The notes below the pieces were generated by a model. The model did not search any database. It had not been told where the DNA came from and saw nothing but the letters and a program-made list of their open reading frames with translations. From assembly GCA_028284765.1 (NCBI GenBank), contig JANQRA010000012.1:1-64000 (forward strand): DNA of 64,000 bases, written 5' to 3'. Source of the stretch: Acidimicrobiia bacterium. Lineage in GTDB: Bacteria; Actinomycetota; Acidimicrobiia; Spongiisociales; ZC4RG35. This document shows, piece after piece, positions 18,859-28,985 of this stretch (the stretch's first letter is position 1; each line of letters starts with the position of its first letter). The position numbers and the translations under genes are program-made.

Positions 18859-19629
18859 CTAGCGGCCCGACCACTCCGGTGGACGTTTCTCGATGAAGGC
18901 GCGCACACCTTCCTCGGCGTCATCGGACAGGGCTATCGCCGTCAGGCCACCCTGGAGTCGATCCAGTGCGGTGTCGAAGTCGGCGTCGGACATCCCATTG
19001 AACGAGTCCTTGCCCATGAGGAGCGTCGCTGGACTCGCCGCGACAAGGCCCGCCACGACTTCGTCCACCGCCGCGTCGAGATCGGTTTTAGCAACGACAC
19101 GACTCACAGCTCCGAGTCGCTGGGCTTCGTGAGGGTCGATGATGCGACCAGTCATCATCAGATCCAGAACAGCCTTACGGGGCATCGACCGCAGGAGGAT
19201 CGCGGAGATCATCATCGGCCACAGTCCGACACGGACCTCAGTCGTTCCGAGTTTGGCTTCCTCCACACAAATGGTGATGTCGCACGCAACGGCAAGGCCA
19301 AAACCGCCCGCGAGGGCGTGACCGTTCACTCGAGCCACAGTGGGCTTCCCGCCTCGCACCATCGTCCGAAAGAGATCGGCGAGAACTCCACGCTGTGCAT
19401 GTAGACCGATAGGATCATCGACAAATGAGCTACTGAGGTCTCCGCCGGCGCTGAACGCTTTGTCGCCAGCGCCGGTGTAGACGATCACACCCACATCAGG
19501 ATCGGCAACGGCCTGCTTTGTGTACTCATAGAGCCCCGCCATCACATCGACCGACATCGGGTTTCGACGCTCCGGGTCGTCGATCGTGATCGTCGCCCGG
19601 CGCTCACTCACCTCATATCGAACACTCAT
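18859..19629 (-). CDS. Enoyl-CoA hydratase/isomerase family protein
   Basis: MSVRYEVSERRATITIDDPERRNPMS...GAGDKAFSAGGDL...NGHALAGGFGLAVACDI crotonase motifs. Confidence 0.9.
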   Translation of the reverse strand: MSVRYEVSERRATITIDDPERRNPMSVDVMAGLYEYTKQAVADPDVGVIVYTGAGDKAFSAGGDLSSSFVDDPIGLHAQRGVLADLFRTMVRGGKPTVARVNGHALAGGFGLAVACDITICVEEAKLGTTEVRVGLWPMMISAILLRSMPRKAVLDLMMTGRIIDPHEAQRLGAVSRVVAKTDLDAAVDEVVAGLVAASPATLLMGKDSFNGMSDADFDTALDRLQGGLTAIALSDDAEEGVRAFIEKRPPEWSGR

Positions 19630-19667
19630 GTCTCTAGCCGTTCTCCAAGCACTACCGTCGGGACCCC

Positions 19668-20261
19668 ATGCTATGGCTTGCGATCGTCCTCTTCTGCGCT
19701 CTGGCGATAGCAATGCTCAGAGGAGGACGGTTGGTCAACCTGGGCGACATCGAGCTCCGGTCCTGGTGGCTGCTGGTGCCAGCCATTGCTCTCCAGTTCG
19801 CAACTCGATTTGTCCCCGAAGACGAGTCGTTGGAGTGGATCGGAATCGGGATGGTGTTGGCCTCCTTTGCCTTGCTCCTGATGCTCGTCGTTTTCAATCG
19901 AAGCCAGCGCGGAATGTGGATCGCTGGGGTGGGGGTGCTCATGAACTTCCTAGTTATTGCTTTCAACGGAGGCATGCCAGTACTTGCAGAGGCTGCCGAG
20001 GTGGCCAGCGGCTTCACAGTCGCCGAGCCCGATGTCAGCGGAACCTTCAAACACACACTGATGGACGAGTCGTCTCGTTTGGTCTTCCTCGGAGATGTGA
20101 TCCCGCTGCGGTTCGCAGGTGTCAGCGAAGTGATCAGCCTGGGAGATGTGTTCTTGGCGCTAGGCCTTGGAGTCTTTCTCGAACATGAACTGCGTCGGCC
20201 GAGACGATTCTTCAAGAGGGGTGCTCAGGCCGAGCCAGGCTCAGCCCGGCGTCAGGACTGA
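19668..20261 (+). CDS. DUF5317-like membrane protein
   Basis: 197 aa; LRGGRLVNLGDIELRSWWLLVPAIALQF resembles DUF5317 proteins from memory. Confidence 0.7.
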   Translation: MLWLAIVLFCALAIAMLRGGRLVNLGDIELRSWWLLVPAIALQFATRFVPEDESLEWIGIGMVLASFALLLMLVVFNRSQRGMWIAGVGVLMNFLVIAFNGGMPVLAEAAEVASGFTVAEPDVSGTFKHTLMDESSRLVFLGDVIPLRFAGVSEVISLGDVFLALGLGVFLEHELRRPRRFFKRGAQAEPGSARRQD

Positions 20262-21502
20262 ACGGGAACGGACCCCAGAACTCCTCGCCGGTCGAGGATT
20301 CTGCGGAGAGTGGCGACCATCGCCGGGTCGTACTCGTAAGCAGCACCGGCGTGCAACTCCTCGAGCGCATTCAACGGCGACATCCCATCACGATGGACTT
20401 TCCAGTCGTAGGCAGCAGCAACCTTGATGATCCTGGATACGAGTGAAATGTCAGGGTCGGTCTGCTCACCCGGCCGACGATAGGGCTCGTACTGCTGACG
20501 GACCTTGTCCGCGACACTTTCGACATAGGGAGACTCGGCGATGATCTCAGCACTCCATCGGGCGATGTCATCATCCGTGTAGCCCATCCGAATCACCTGG
20601 GGCTCGCTCAACGAGACCCGGCCAATGTCGTGCATTAGTGCGGCGTACTCCACCTCTTCCACCTGGACCGGACCGAGCCCGATGCCCTTGGCGATGGCGG
20701 TGGCCATGTCCGTCGTCCTGTCGGCGTGGCCGTCGACACCCAGACCGGAAACCTCCGGTATGCGTGCCAAGGCACGGATCGTCTGTCGGTAGGTCGTCTT
20801 GGTGTCCTGGAAGCGCTTGAAGGCAACGTGGGCAAAGGAGTACGGCAATAGGGCGATCGGGAGCGCCCACCAAGTGATCTCAGGGAACAACTCGCCAAAG
20901 AGCGCTCCGGTCAGAGTCAGACCCATGAAGACATTCAGGTCTTGAAGGAAGGCACGGGCTAGATAACTCCGGGAGAGTTCACGCGGCCCCACCACCAGCA
21001 GCGCCCGGATCAGTACTTCTGCGACCAGCCATGCGCTGACAGCCACGGCAAAGGGGAAGAGGTCTTCCCATCCGCCATCGAGGTCGGCAAACAAGCCAAC
21101 ACGCATCGAGGAGTAGACGATCGCATAGACCACATAGCCACCGAATCTCCTGACCATGACCGGCAACAGTTCGTTGTGGCTCTCGCCTCGCGAGTGGCGC
21201 AGGACCCAAACGGCGGTCAATCCGATGCCGTAGGCAGCGATCGAGCCGGCTGGCTCGATCATGTCGAGTCCGGAGAACACAAACGGAACCGCTGCAGCAA
21301 CGGCCAGTCCCATCGTGAAGTGGTTGCCCGAGTTCGATGTCGCCACCCCGAACATCGAGCCCAACGCCAGGGCGGTCGAGGCAATCAGGATGTAGAACGG
21401 ATTGCCGCCCGCTTCCATCGCCGAGAAGATCCCGACGATCAAGGCCACGATCGGGAACAGCCACGATGCGGCGAGAATCACTCGAGGGTGCCAGTTAGCC
21501 AC
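20252..21502 (-). CDS. Membrane HD-domain protein with degenerate HD-GYP output
   Basis: N-terminal multi-TM; YAALMHDIGRVSL HD motif, but no HHExxDGxGYP. Confidence 0.75.
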   Translation of the reverse strand: MANWHPRVILAASWLFPIVALIVGIFSAMEAGGNPFYILIASTALALGSMFGVATSNSGNHFTMGLAVAAAVPFVFSGLDMIEPAGSIAAYGIGLTAVWVLRHSRGESHNELLPVMVRRFGGYVVYAIVYSSMRVGLFADLDGGWEDLFPFAVAVSAWLVAEVLIRALLVVGPRELSRSYLARAFLQDLNVFMGLTLTGALFGELFPEITWWALPIALLPYSFAHVAFKRFQDTKTTYRQTIRALARIPEVSGLGVDGHADRTTDMATAIAKGIGLGPVQVEEVEYAALMHDIGRVSLSEPQVIRMGYTDDDIARWSAEIIAESPYVESVADKVRQQYEPYRRPGEQTDPDISLVSRIIKVAAAYDWKVHRDGMSPLNALEELHAGAAYEYDPAMVATLRRILDRRGVLGSVPVQS

Positions 21503-22889
21503 GAAGCGTCAACTCCGGCTCTTCGGCGAGACGTCGTGCCATCTCTTCGTCGTTGACATGCGGAGCACCCCAACGCCGACCAGACTTCTTTAGAGCACGT
21601 TCGAAAGCATCTACCACCTCAGGGTGGAATTGGGCGCCCGACTGATTACGGAGCTCACTCAAGGCATACCGCTGGGACAAGGCCATCCGGTATGACCGAG
21701 CAGAGGTCATGGCGTCGAAGGCGTCTGCAACCGCCACGATGCACGCAGCAAGACTCGGCGTCTCACCCTCCTTGTGGCCACGCCCGCCGTATCCGTTGCC
21801 GTCGTAGTGACTGTGATGCCCGGATGCGATCTCGACCATCGGCTGCAAGAAGTCGACCTCGGCCAGGATCTCCTCGACGAGATGCGCGTGCTCCTTCATG
21901 GTGTCGTACTCCTCGTCATCGAGACGCCCCCGCTTGCGGATGAGCTCAGTCGGTACGGCAAGCTTGCCTAGGTCATGGATGAGAGCCGCCCACTTCAGCT
22001 CTTCGATCTGGGTGCCACTGAACCCGTACTCCTCACCGATCATCTCGGAGAAGTAGGCAACGCGTTCGGTGTGGCCACGGGTGTACATGTCTTTGGCCTC
22101 GAGAGTCTTGACAAAGCCCTTGATTGCCGAGAGATGGGAAACCCGAAGCTGGGCGTAGGCGTACAGCGACATGTGGCCGATCCCGTAGACCCCGATTATC
22201 AGGACCAGCACCGCCGGACGCTCGGCGATCAGGTAGGCGGCACCAATCAGGCCGCCCAGGGTCCCCATCGAGAACTGTGCGAAGAAGAGTGCTCCCAGGT
22301 GCGACCACGGCTCGAGACGGTCATAGGGGTAGACAGTGCGAACAGCATGCCGAATCAGCGCCTGCTGGAGAAGAACAAAAAAGGCGGATGCAACAATGGC
22401 GGCGGGAAGCACTACAAACAGCGTTTGCGCCTCAAGCGATGTGACTTGTCTCAGACTCACATCAAGGATGAGGCCCGACACGCCGGCCGCGATGACCATC
22501 TGCCCGAAATTGGCCATTGGTTGGAACCAACGACGTTCCTTGAAATCGGCCGGCACAAATGGGCCCAAGGCCGCCATCAGCACCATGCCCAGGGTCGCGC
22601 TTGACCCCGGTTGCAGAGCGAAAATCACCCCGGCGGTCATGATCACCATGATCGACGAGGACTGGTAGAGCTTGTCGTTGACCTCGACAGCGAAGAACTC
22701 GAGGCCCACGTAGAGAACCGTGAAGAGGGCCCAAAGTGCCCAGTCCGGGGCTTCGCCGAGCACGGCGGAGGCGACGAGGATGGCAAAGCCCATAACCGAA
22801 TAGGGCACAGCGACTTTGAGTCTGCGCTGCACCGCTGGATGAAGACGCCACCAACGACGTCTCGCTTTGTCCAACCCTGGGATCTTCAC
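21495..22889 (-). CDS. Membrane HD-GYP domain phosphodiesterase-like protein
   Basis: AALIHDLGKLAVP, HHSHYDGNGYGGRGH, IVAVADAFDAMTSARSYR. Confidence 0.85.
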   Translation of the reverse strand: MKIPGLDKARRRWWRLHPAVQRRLKVAVPYSVMGFAILVASAVLGEAPDWALWALFTVLYVGLEFFAVEVNDKLYQSSSIMVIMTAGVIFALQPGSSATLGMVLMAALGPFVPADFKERRWFQPMANFGQMVIAAGVSGLILDVSLRQVTSLEAQTLFVVLPAAIVASAFFVLLQQALIRHAVRTVYPYDRLEPWSHLGALFFAQFSMGTLGGLIGAAYLIAERPAVLVLIIGVYGIGHMSLYAYAQLRVSHLSAIKGFVKTLEAKDMYTRGHTERVAYFSEMIGEEYGFSGTQIEELKWAALIHDLGKLAVPTELIRKRGRLDDEEYDTMKEHAHLVEEILAEVDFLQPMVEIASGHHSHYDGNGYGGRGHKEGETPSLAACIVAVADAFDAMTSARSYRMALSQRYALSELRNQSGAQFHPEVVDAFERALKKSGRRWGAPHVNDEEMARRLAEEPELTLRG

Positions 22890-23104
22890 AACAGGTTTGC
22901 CTTCTAACGGTGGTGAGGCGACGTCTCCTACTCAACCGATCTTCGAGCCCCTAGACACAATCAAAAAGATGTGTCCGGTGGCGCTCGTTCAAGAGACGAA
23001 CCCAACGGTTGCTCATTTGAGTATCACGTCCACCGAAATAGTCATTTGTGTCAGCGTTGGGCGCCAGACACAGACAGTTCCGCTCCGCTTAGGTAGATGG
23101 GCGA

Positions 23105-23118
23105 GTGATTTACATCAC
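23105..23118. promoter_or_regulatory. CRP/GlxR-like half-conserved site GTGA-N6-TCAC
   Basis: Sequence gtgatttacatcac within a ~440-bp non-coding gap. Confidence 0.4.
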
Positions 23119-23285
23119 GGCCGATCGAAGACGTCGCTTCTCACCAAGTTCCCTGAATCGGGAACCCTTCAGATGTCAAAAGGCCCCTGACTACGCCCGC
23201 CATTGGGATACGGCAGTCGGTCAAGGACCGTCTGCCCCACTATGCCCACATGGATTTCCTTCCAGCGGAAGGCAATCTAGACCCA

Positions 23286-23301
23286 TGTGAGGATCCTCAC
23301 A
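23286..23301. promoter_or_regulatory. CRP/GlxR-like perfect palindrome TGTGA-N6-TCACA
   Basis: TGTGAGGATCCTCACA, 16-bp perfect palindrome, 28 bp upstream of the next ORF. Confidence 0.55.
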
Positions 23302-23329
23302 AGAGAAAAGAACCTCCACGGGTATCACA

Positions 23330-23986
23330 TTGAGTGGTCAACGTATACGCTTGGTAGCAAGTCGGATGGACGTAGTCGCACTCCAGGAAAAGATCAGCAG
23401 GATCGATGGGGTCGAAGCCGCAAGGGTGGTAGCGGGGAACGGTCACATTGATGAGGTCCATGTACTCGCGCGCCAAAACAAGGCCCCGAAGCAACTCGTG
23501 CGCGATGTGCAGTCGCTCGGCCACGCCCTTTTCGGGATCAGCATCGACCGACGAGTTGTCTCCGTTGTCCAACTCTCGGACGCCGCTCTTGGCTCGGGCG
23601 ACCGACCGGCACTCGTCGATGTCGCTGAGACGCTCGAAGGCAGCCAGGCCGAGATAACCGTCACCCTCAGGTGGAAGGAGCGTCTTCTGGTGGGCCAATC
23701 AACTGGAGCCGCAGCCTCTGCGACGCGGTGGCGCCTGGTTGCCGAGGCGACTCTGGAAGCTGTCCGTCAGTCCATCCACAGCGACATCGGCCTTGGCGTC
23801 AGTTCAGTGGACATTCCGAGCCTGGGAAGTCGCAGGATTGCCATTTCCCAAATCGTGATGGTCACCGATGCCTCAGAGCGGATGCTCATCGGCTCCGCTT
23901 ACGTCGAGGACGAGGAATCGAGGGCTGTCGTCCGTTCGGCACTCGATGCCCTCAACAGGTTGCTGCCTGACCTGAAGACACCTTGA
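23330..23986 (+). CDS. Conserved hypothetical protein
   Basis: 218 aa, TTG start (ATG 23366 alternative); overlaps the start of the GGT gene. Confidence 0.65.
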   Translation: MSGQRIRLVASRMDVVALQEKISRIDGVEAARVVAGNGHIDEVHVLARQNKAPKQLVRDVQSLGHALFGISIDRRVVSVVQLSDAALGSGDRPALVDVAETLEGSQAEITVTLRWKERLLVGQSTGAAASATRWRLVAEATLEAVRQSIHSDIGLGVSSVDIPSLGSRRIAISQIVMVTDASERMLIGSAYVEDEESRAVVRSALDALNRLLPDLKTP

Positions 23987-25530
23987 CCGTCAACGCGGTC
24001 GTAACCCCCCACCATCTGTCAGCCGAGGCGGGGCGCACGGTCATCGAGGCAGGCGGCAATGCGGTCGACGCCGCGATCGCAGCCGTTGCGACACAGGGTG
24101 TTGTCGCTCCCGAGACCTGCGGGCTCGGCGGAGACCTCTTCGCTTTGGTCCACACACCGGGATGGGACGTCCCACTTGCCCTCAACGCATCGGGACGCGC
24201 AGGGTCCCGGGTGTCGGCTGAGTCGCTGCGAGCAGCAGGTCACGAGACCATTCCCGAAGACAGCGAGGCAGTCGCGACGATCCCCGGATGTGCGGACGGC
24301 CTTGCCACATTGGCAGCAAGGCTTGGTTCGCTGTCACTGCAGGCTGCGCTACAACCGGCGATCGACCTTGCAAGTCAGGGCTTCCCTGCTTCTAACGAGC
24401 AATCAAGAGCATTCCAGCGCCAGGCAGCCGTCTATTCGACCAATCCTGCAGTGCGCAGCTTCTACCCCGCCGGCCAGCCGGTCTCGCCAGGTGACCAGGT
24501 TGTGCGCCCGGACCTGGCGCGCACTCTCAGCGATCTCGCCGAGGGTGGCAGGAAAGCCTTCTACCTCGGGATTCCCGGTGAGGACATCGTGAGAGCGGTC
24601 GATGATGCCATCACACGCGAAGACCTCGAAGAGAACCAAGCCGAGTGGATCGAGCCAATCTCGGTGGATGTTGCCGGTCTCACTGCGTGGACAATCCCAC
24701 CGAACTCCCAGGGCTATCTCGGACCGGCCACCCTCGCAGTTTTCGAGATGCTGGACCCTCCTGACGATGCCGACGACCCGATGTGGTGGCACCTCCTGAT
24801 TGAGGCGTATCGGTGTCTCGCTTGGGAGAGAGATGACATCGTTTCCGACCCATCGACGGCTCCACTTCCTGCCAACCTGCTGATGGATCGTCCCAGGTTG
24901 GAACGAGCAGCGGCGACGGTTTCCAAGACCACGACAGGTACCTGGCCGACCGACTTGGGACGAGCATCCGGCACCGCGTATCTGACTGTGACCGACACCT
25001 CTGGCATGGCAGTTTCGATCATCCAATCCAACTACCGAGGCACAGGGTCGAGGTTCGGCGCTGATCGTTCTGGATTCCTTCTGCAGGATCGGGGCCTCGG
25101 CTTCAATCTGACATCGGGGCACCCCAACGAACTTGCCCCCGGCAAGCGGCCACTGCACACGCTGTCACCGACCATATGGTCCGACGAGTCGGGCCCTCGT
25201 TGGACGCTTGGCTGCCGCGGCGGGCCCATCCAGCCCCAGCTCATCGCTCAGGTGGGAGCCCGCGCCATCTTGGGGCAGTCCGACTTGGAGGTAGCTCAAG
25301 ATGCACCGCGATGGACAATTGGTGACTTTGGGCCGAATAGCCCGTCGGTGCTAGACATCGAACCGGGTATCCGGTCAGCAGTCACCGACGACCTGGGTGC
25401 AAAGGGTCACCACCTCAACCATCTGGAGTCACCTCAGGGCGGCTGGGGCCCGGTCTCGATCATCGATGTCCAAGGCGGACGGGCGGCAGCAGACCCCCGC
25501 GTGGACACAACACATGCGTTGGTCTTCTAG
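23983..25530 (+). CDS. Gamma-glutamyltransferase family protein (probably cytoplasmic)
   Basis: VIEAGGNAVDAAIAAVATQGVVAPETCGLGGDLFALVH; SGTAYLTVTDTSGMAVSIIQSNY; no signal peptide. Confidence 0.87.
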   Translation: MTVNAVVTPHHLSAEAGRTVIEAGGNAVDAAIAAVATQGVVAPETCGLGGDLFALVHTPGWDVPLALNASGRAGSRVSAESLRAAGHETIPEDSEAVATIPGCADGLATLAARLGSLSLQAALQPAIDLASQGFPASNEQSRAFQRQAAVYSTNPAVRSFYPAGQPVSPGDQVVRPDLARTLSDLAEGGRKAFYLGIPGEDIVRAVDDAITREDLEENQAEWIEPISVDVAGLTAWTIPPNSQGYLGPATLAVFEMLDPPDDADDPMWWHLLIEAYRCLAWERDDIVSDPSTAPLPANLLMDRPRLERAAATVSKTTTGTWPTDLGRASGTAYLTVTDTSGMAVSIIQSNYRGTGSRFGADRSGFLLQDRGLGFNLTSGHPNELAPGKRPLHTLSPTIWSDESGPRWTLGCRGGPIQPQLIAQVGARAILGQSDLEVAQDAPRWTIGDFGPNSPSVLDIEPGIRSAVTDDLGAKGHHLNHLESPQGGWGPVSIIDVQGGRAAADPRVDTTHALVF

Positions 25531-27890
25531 GGGCAGGTGAAAGCCTTGTACTCAGCCTCGCTGGCCAACATCTCCTTCAGACGAGCCTGAGCCTGCTCCA
25601 CGTGCTCGACAGCGGTCTCCTTGCTCGGAGAATCTGCCCGATTACCAATTGTCTCGGTCTGTGAGTCGGTCGAGTGCTCCTCGGTTTCCCAGTTCCCAGT
25701 CGCTTCCCAGACACCGCCACGACAGACGTACCACTGCTTGCACACGACCGTCACCCGCTTGAAGGTGATTTCGGGGTGGATGCGCACTTTGTCGGTCGCA
25801 GTGTCAAAGTCCCCTAAGGCATCTTCGATCTGTCCCTTGGTCAACCCGGCCAGGGTCCCCTGAGCAATGCCTGCCTGCCCGCCAAAGAGGCGATTCCAGG
25901 ATGCCATCGAGGATCTGATCACAACATTCCCCAAAGGAACGGTGAAAATCTCCTTGGACTCATCGACGAGCTTCGACTCACCTTCAGTGCACTCCCCGGA
26001 GGGCTCAGGATCACTCGGCGGAGTCGGGCTCGGAGGTGGCGGTGGCGTCGACCCGGGAAGGGCGCCTGCGGCACCAAGACATGCGTCAAGGGCAGCTCGC
26101 GCTCTGGACATCGCCTCCCGAGCGGTCTCGACAGCAGCGTCGGCTTCGGCGAGTCGTGCTTCAGCCTCGGTCAGATGTGCTTCGACATCCGGGCGGATGC
26201 TCTCGGCCGCGTCGGCCTCTGCCTCCTTCTCCTGCCAGAGCCGCAACTCTTCAGGATCCTCGCCGTCGGGTTCGGATAGCCGGTGAGACGTCGCCTGATT
26301 TACCCGACTGACCTCTGCACTGGCCCGGTCTCGGTCGGCCTGGGCATGCGCCTGAGCTTCTCTCGCCCGCTCGTATGCCCATGTCGCAGCGTCATAGGCC
26401 TCCTGTTCGGGTTTGCAATCCTTGCGAGACCTAGTCCTCCCGACCGCAACTGTCACGCCCGCCACGAGCGCCAAGGCAACGGCGATCCAGAACCAAGGAA
26501 CTCCACCGCTTTCTTCCAGATCGGATGGCGGCTCGGTTGACTCGACCTCACCGGATCCCTCGTCGCCTCCGCCGACCTCGGCATCTCCAATTGGCTCGCC
26601 GTTGACCAGGACGACCCCTGTTCCGTCACACGCCTCCGGGCCGGAGACCTGAGTGGTGACGTTGCCCGTATTCGGGTCAATATCGATCTTGAACTCGTCC
26701 CCGCCGGGGCTGGTGCCTTCAATACGGACAAACCCACTGACAGCAGCCCAAAAATTCGTTCTCGCTCCGGACTGGTTCCACACCTGACCGTCCTGACCCT
26801 CAACGAAGGTCCCAGCGAGGATGTCTCTGACGAAGTCCTCTTTGGCGAAATAGCGCGTGCCCGGAGGTGGGCAGCCACCAGTCCCGATGAGGACCGGTGT
26901 GGGCGTCTCGCCTGTGAAGAGCAGATTCAAAGCCCCCGGTGCACCTTCGAGCTCGTCTTCGGGGATATCCATCTCAAACGTGAGCTCTTCGCTGAACTCG
27001 GAGTACACGTCTGTCACCGGTGCCGGAACCGGGCCGGATGACTCAAAGACGCTCACCGGACCTCCGGCACCGTCATTGGCATAGAGCGCCGGGTCGATCT
27101 GCAGCTCACCCACTCCGAAGATCCTCTCCGGGCCCAAGAACGCCACGGTCGTGTCCTTCACCATCGCCACCACGTCCGTCGGCCCGAATGGCCGGGCCAT
27201 GTCGTTCTCGTTGACACGCAGTGCAATCACAACTGGTTCAGGACCATCGCAACCGACTTGAAGGAGCCTTGTCCGCTCTCCATCGACAAGTGCGTCATGA
27301 GTGCCCCCGGGAAACCACTGAGCGAGGTTCTCCGAGGTCAAGGGATTGTCGACCGAAGTCAGCGACTCACCGACCCAGGTTCGACCTACCCAGCGAGGAG
27401 TTTCGCAGGTTGTATCAAAGGGTTCGGCGAGCTCGACAGCCCATATCAACGCCGGAAACTCCGGAAGGATCACAGGTTCATCGATCAGGCCGGACTCGCC
27501 GTAAAACTCCCAGTCGGCGAAGAGGACCGCTAGATCGGCTTCCACACCAGGGTTCAGCGGTGGAAGCTCGTTGAACGTATCCCCGAAGAACTCACTCAAA
27601 TCTGTAAGTGCAACTTCCGCGTCAGCTGACACTCCACTCGGGTAGATCCCCGATTCTGTGTCCACGAACACCGGGCCCGACCCGAAGTTGACGACGGATT
27701 GCATCTGTCTGACGATCGGCGAGTCGGTGTCTTCGTTCTCGACGGCGGCGCCTTCCATTTCGTCCCCAGCGCTGAACCCTTCAAGCAGCTGGACAACAGG
27801 TTCGTAGCTCGTGAGCGATTCCTGAGCCACGGCGCCCAACGAGAGCACGAGCAAGCCAACAGTTGTGAGGGTGACCACCCACCTATTCAT
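25527..27890 (-). CDS. Large hypothetical exported/membrane-spanning protein with coiled-coil and Pro-rich linker
   Basis: 787 aa; signal-like N-terminus, one TM (VPWFWIAVALALVAGVTVAV), Ala/Glu-rich coiled coil, PGSTPPPPPSPTPPSDPEPS linker, Cys-containing C-terminal domain. Confidence 0.75.
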   Translation of the reverse strand: MNRWVVTLTTVGLLVLSLGAVAQESLTSYEPVVQLLEGFSAGDEMEGAAVENEDTDSPIVRQMQSVVNFGSGPVFVDTESGIYPSGVSADAEVALTDLSEFFGDTFNELPPLNPGVEADLAVLFADWEFYGESGLIDEPVILPEFPALIWAVELAEPFDTTCETPRWVGRTWVGESLTSVDNPLTSENLAQWFPGGTHDALVDGERTRLLQVGCDGPEPVVIALRVNENDMARPFGPTDVVAMVKDTTVAFLGPERIFGVGELQIDPALYANDGAGGPVSVFESSGPVPAPVTDVYSEFSEELTFEMDIPEDELEGAPGALNLLFTGETPTPVLIGTGGCPPPGTRYFAKEDFVRDILAGTFVEGQDGQVWNQSGARTNFWAAVSGFVRIEGTSPGGDEFKIDIDPNTGNVTTQVSGPEACDGTGVVLVNGEPIGDAEVGGGDEGSGEVESTEPPSDLEESGGVPWFWIAVALALVAGVTVAVGRTRSRKDCKPEQEAYDAATWAYERAREAQAHAQADRDRASAEVSRVNQATSHRLSEPDGEDPEELRLWQEKEAEADAAESIRPDVEAHLTEAEARLAEADAAVETAREAMSRARAALDACLGAAGALPGSTPPPPPSPTPPSDPEPSGECTEGESKLVDESKEIFTVPLGNVVIRSSMASWNRLFGGQAGIAQGTLAGLTKGQIEDALGDFDTATDKVRIHPEITFKRVTVVCKQWYVCRGGVWEATGNWETEEHSTDSQTETIGNRADSPSKETAVEHVEQAQARLKEMLASEAEYKAFTCP

Positions 27891-27911
27891 GTGTTCCTCC
27901 TGAAAGACAGC

Positions 27912-28940
27912 CTAAGCCGTCAATCCGGCCTGAAGCTGCGAAATCACCTGCTTCAGGGCATCCCGATCTTCAGTCAGGGGCCCTCCGATCGTGTAGAACC
28001 CGACTCGCTGGACCCGGTCGCCGTAGCGGTCTTTGATGGCAGAGGCCAGCTTGTCCAACGGAGCGATGACACCTGCTCCTTCGAGCGCCGCTTCCGGGAC
28101 CTCCCCAGGCATCTTGTCCCACTCACCACGTTTCGACATCGCCGTGAGCTTGGCTCCGAAGTCCCAATCACTTGCCTCGAGTACATGGCGATAGGAGGGT
28201 GTCGAGGCGTAGAAGGAGATCTGTTGCCGGACCGCCGACTTGGCACTCTCGATCTGCTCCTCGGTCTCCCCGGTCATCACGAACACCGTGGTGACCATCT
28301 CCACATCCTTGACCGAACGACCGGTTTTCTCTGCGCCTGATGCCATGTTCGGGAAGACGACCTTGTCCAGGTACGGCACGGTGTGAAAGGGATGGACGTG
28401 AAAGCCTTGACACATCTCCCCGGCCAGAGCGGAGAGGTATGGCCCGACGCCCGCGATGTAGACGGGGACGTCAGCGTGAGGCATGGGTCCCGGATCGAAG
28501 AACGGGGTCATTAGCGACAGCTTGTAGTACTCACCTTCGTACTTCAGTGGCTCGGACATGTTCCAGGACCGCCAGACCGCTCTCATGGCTTCGATGTACT
28601 CGCGCAATTGAGGGCCGGGCTTGCCCCACTGGGACGAGAAGCGCCTCACGATGTGTCCACGCACTTGGGTGCCCAGACCCAACATGAACTTCCCCTCTGT
28701 CTGACGAGCGAGGTCGTATGCGGTCATGGCCATCGCAGTTGGCGACCTAGGGAACGCGACAGCAATCGCTGTCCCAAACTCGAGCTCAGGAGCAGCCGCC
28801 GCCGCGTGGGTTACCGGCAAGAACGGGTCGTACTGAGTCTCGGCGGTGAAGAACCCGTTGTATCCCAGATCGGCAGCGTCCCTTGCCGCGTCCGCGGCGA
28901 GATCCGGAGGAGATGGGGTGAAGTAGTAGTCGACCTTCAT
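27912..28940 (-). CDS. LLM-class F420-dependent oxidoreductase
   Basis: MKVDYYFTPSPPDLAADAARDAADLGYNGFFTAETQYDPF...GTAIAVAFPRSPTAMAMTAYDLARQTEGKFMLGLGTQVRGH. Confidence 0.88.
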   Translation of the reverse strand: MKVDYYFTPSPPDLAADAARDAADLGYNGFFTAETQYDPFLPVTHAAAAAPELEFGTAIAVAFPRSPTAMAMTAYDLARQTEGKFMLGLGTQVRGHIVRRFSSQWGKPGPQLREYIEAMRAVWRSWNMSEPLKYEGEYYKLSLMTPFFDPGPMPHADVPVYIAGVGPYLSALAGEMCQGFHVHPFHTVPYLDKVVFPNMASGAEKTGRSVKDVEMVTTVFVMTGETEEQIESAKSAVRQQISFYASTPSYRHVLEASDWDFGAKLTAMSKRGEWDKMPGEVPEAALEGAGVIAPLDKLASAIKDRYGDRVQRVGFYTIGGPLTEDRDALKQVISQLQAGLTA

Positions 28941-28985
28941 TGAATCCAGAGTAGAACGCCACAATCGGACGGGTACGCTGTCGGG

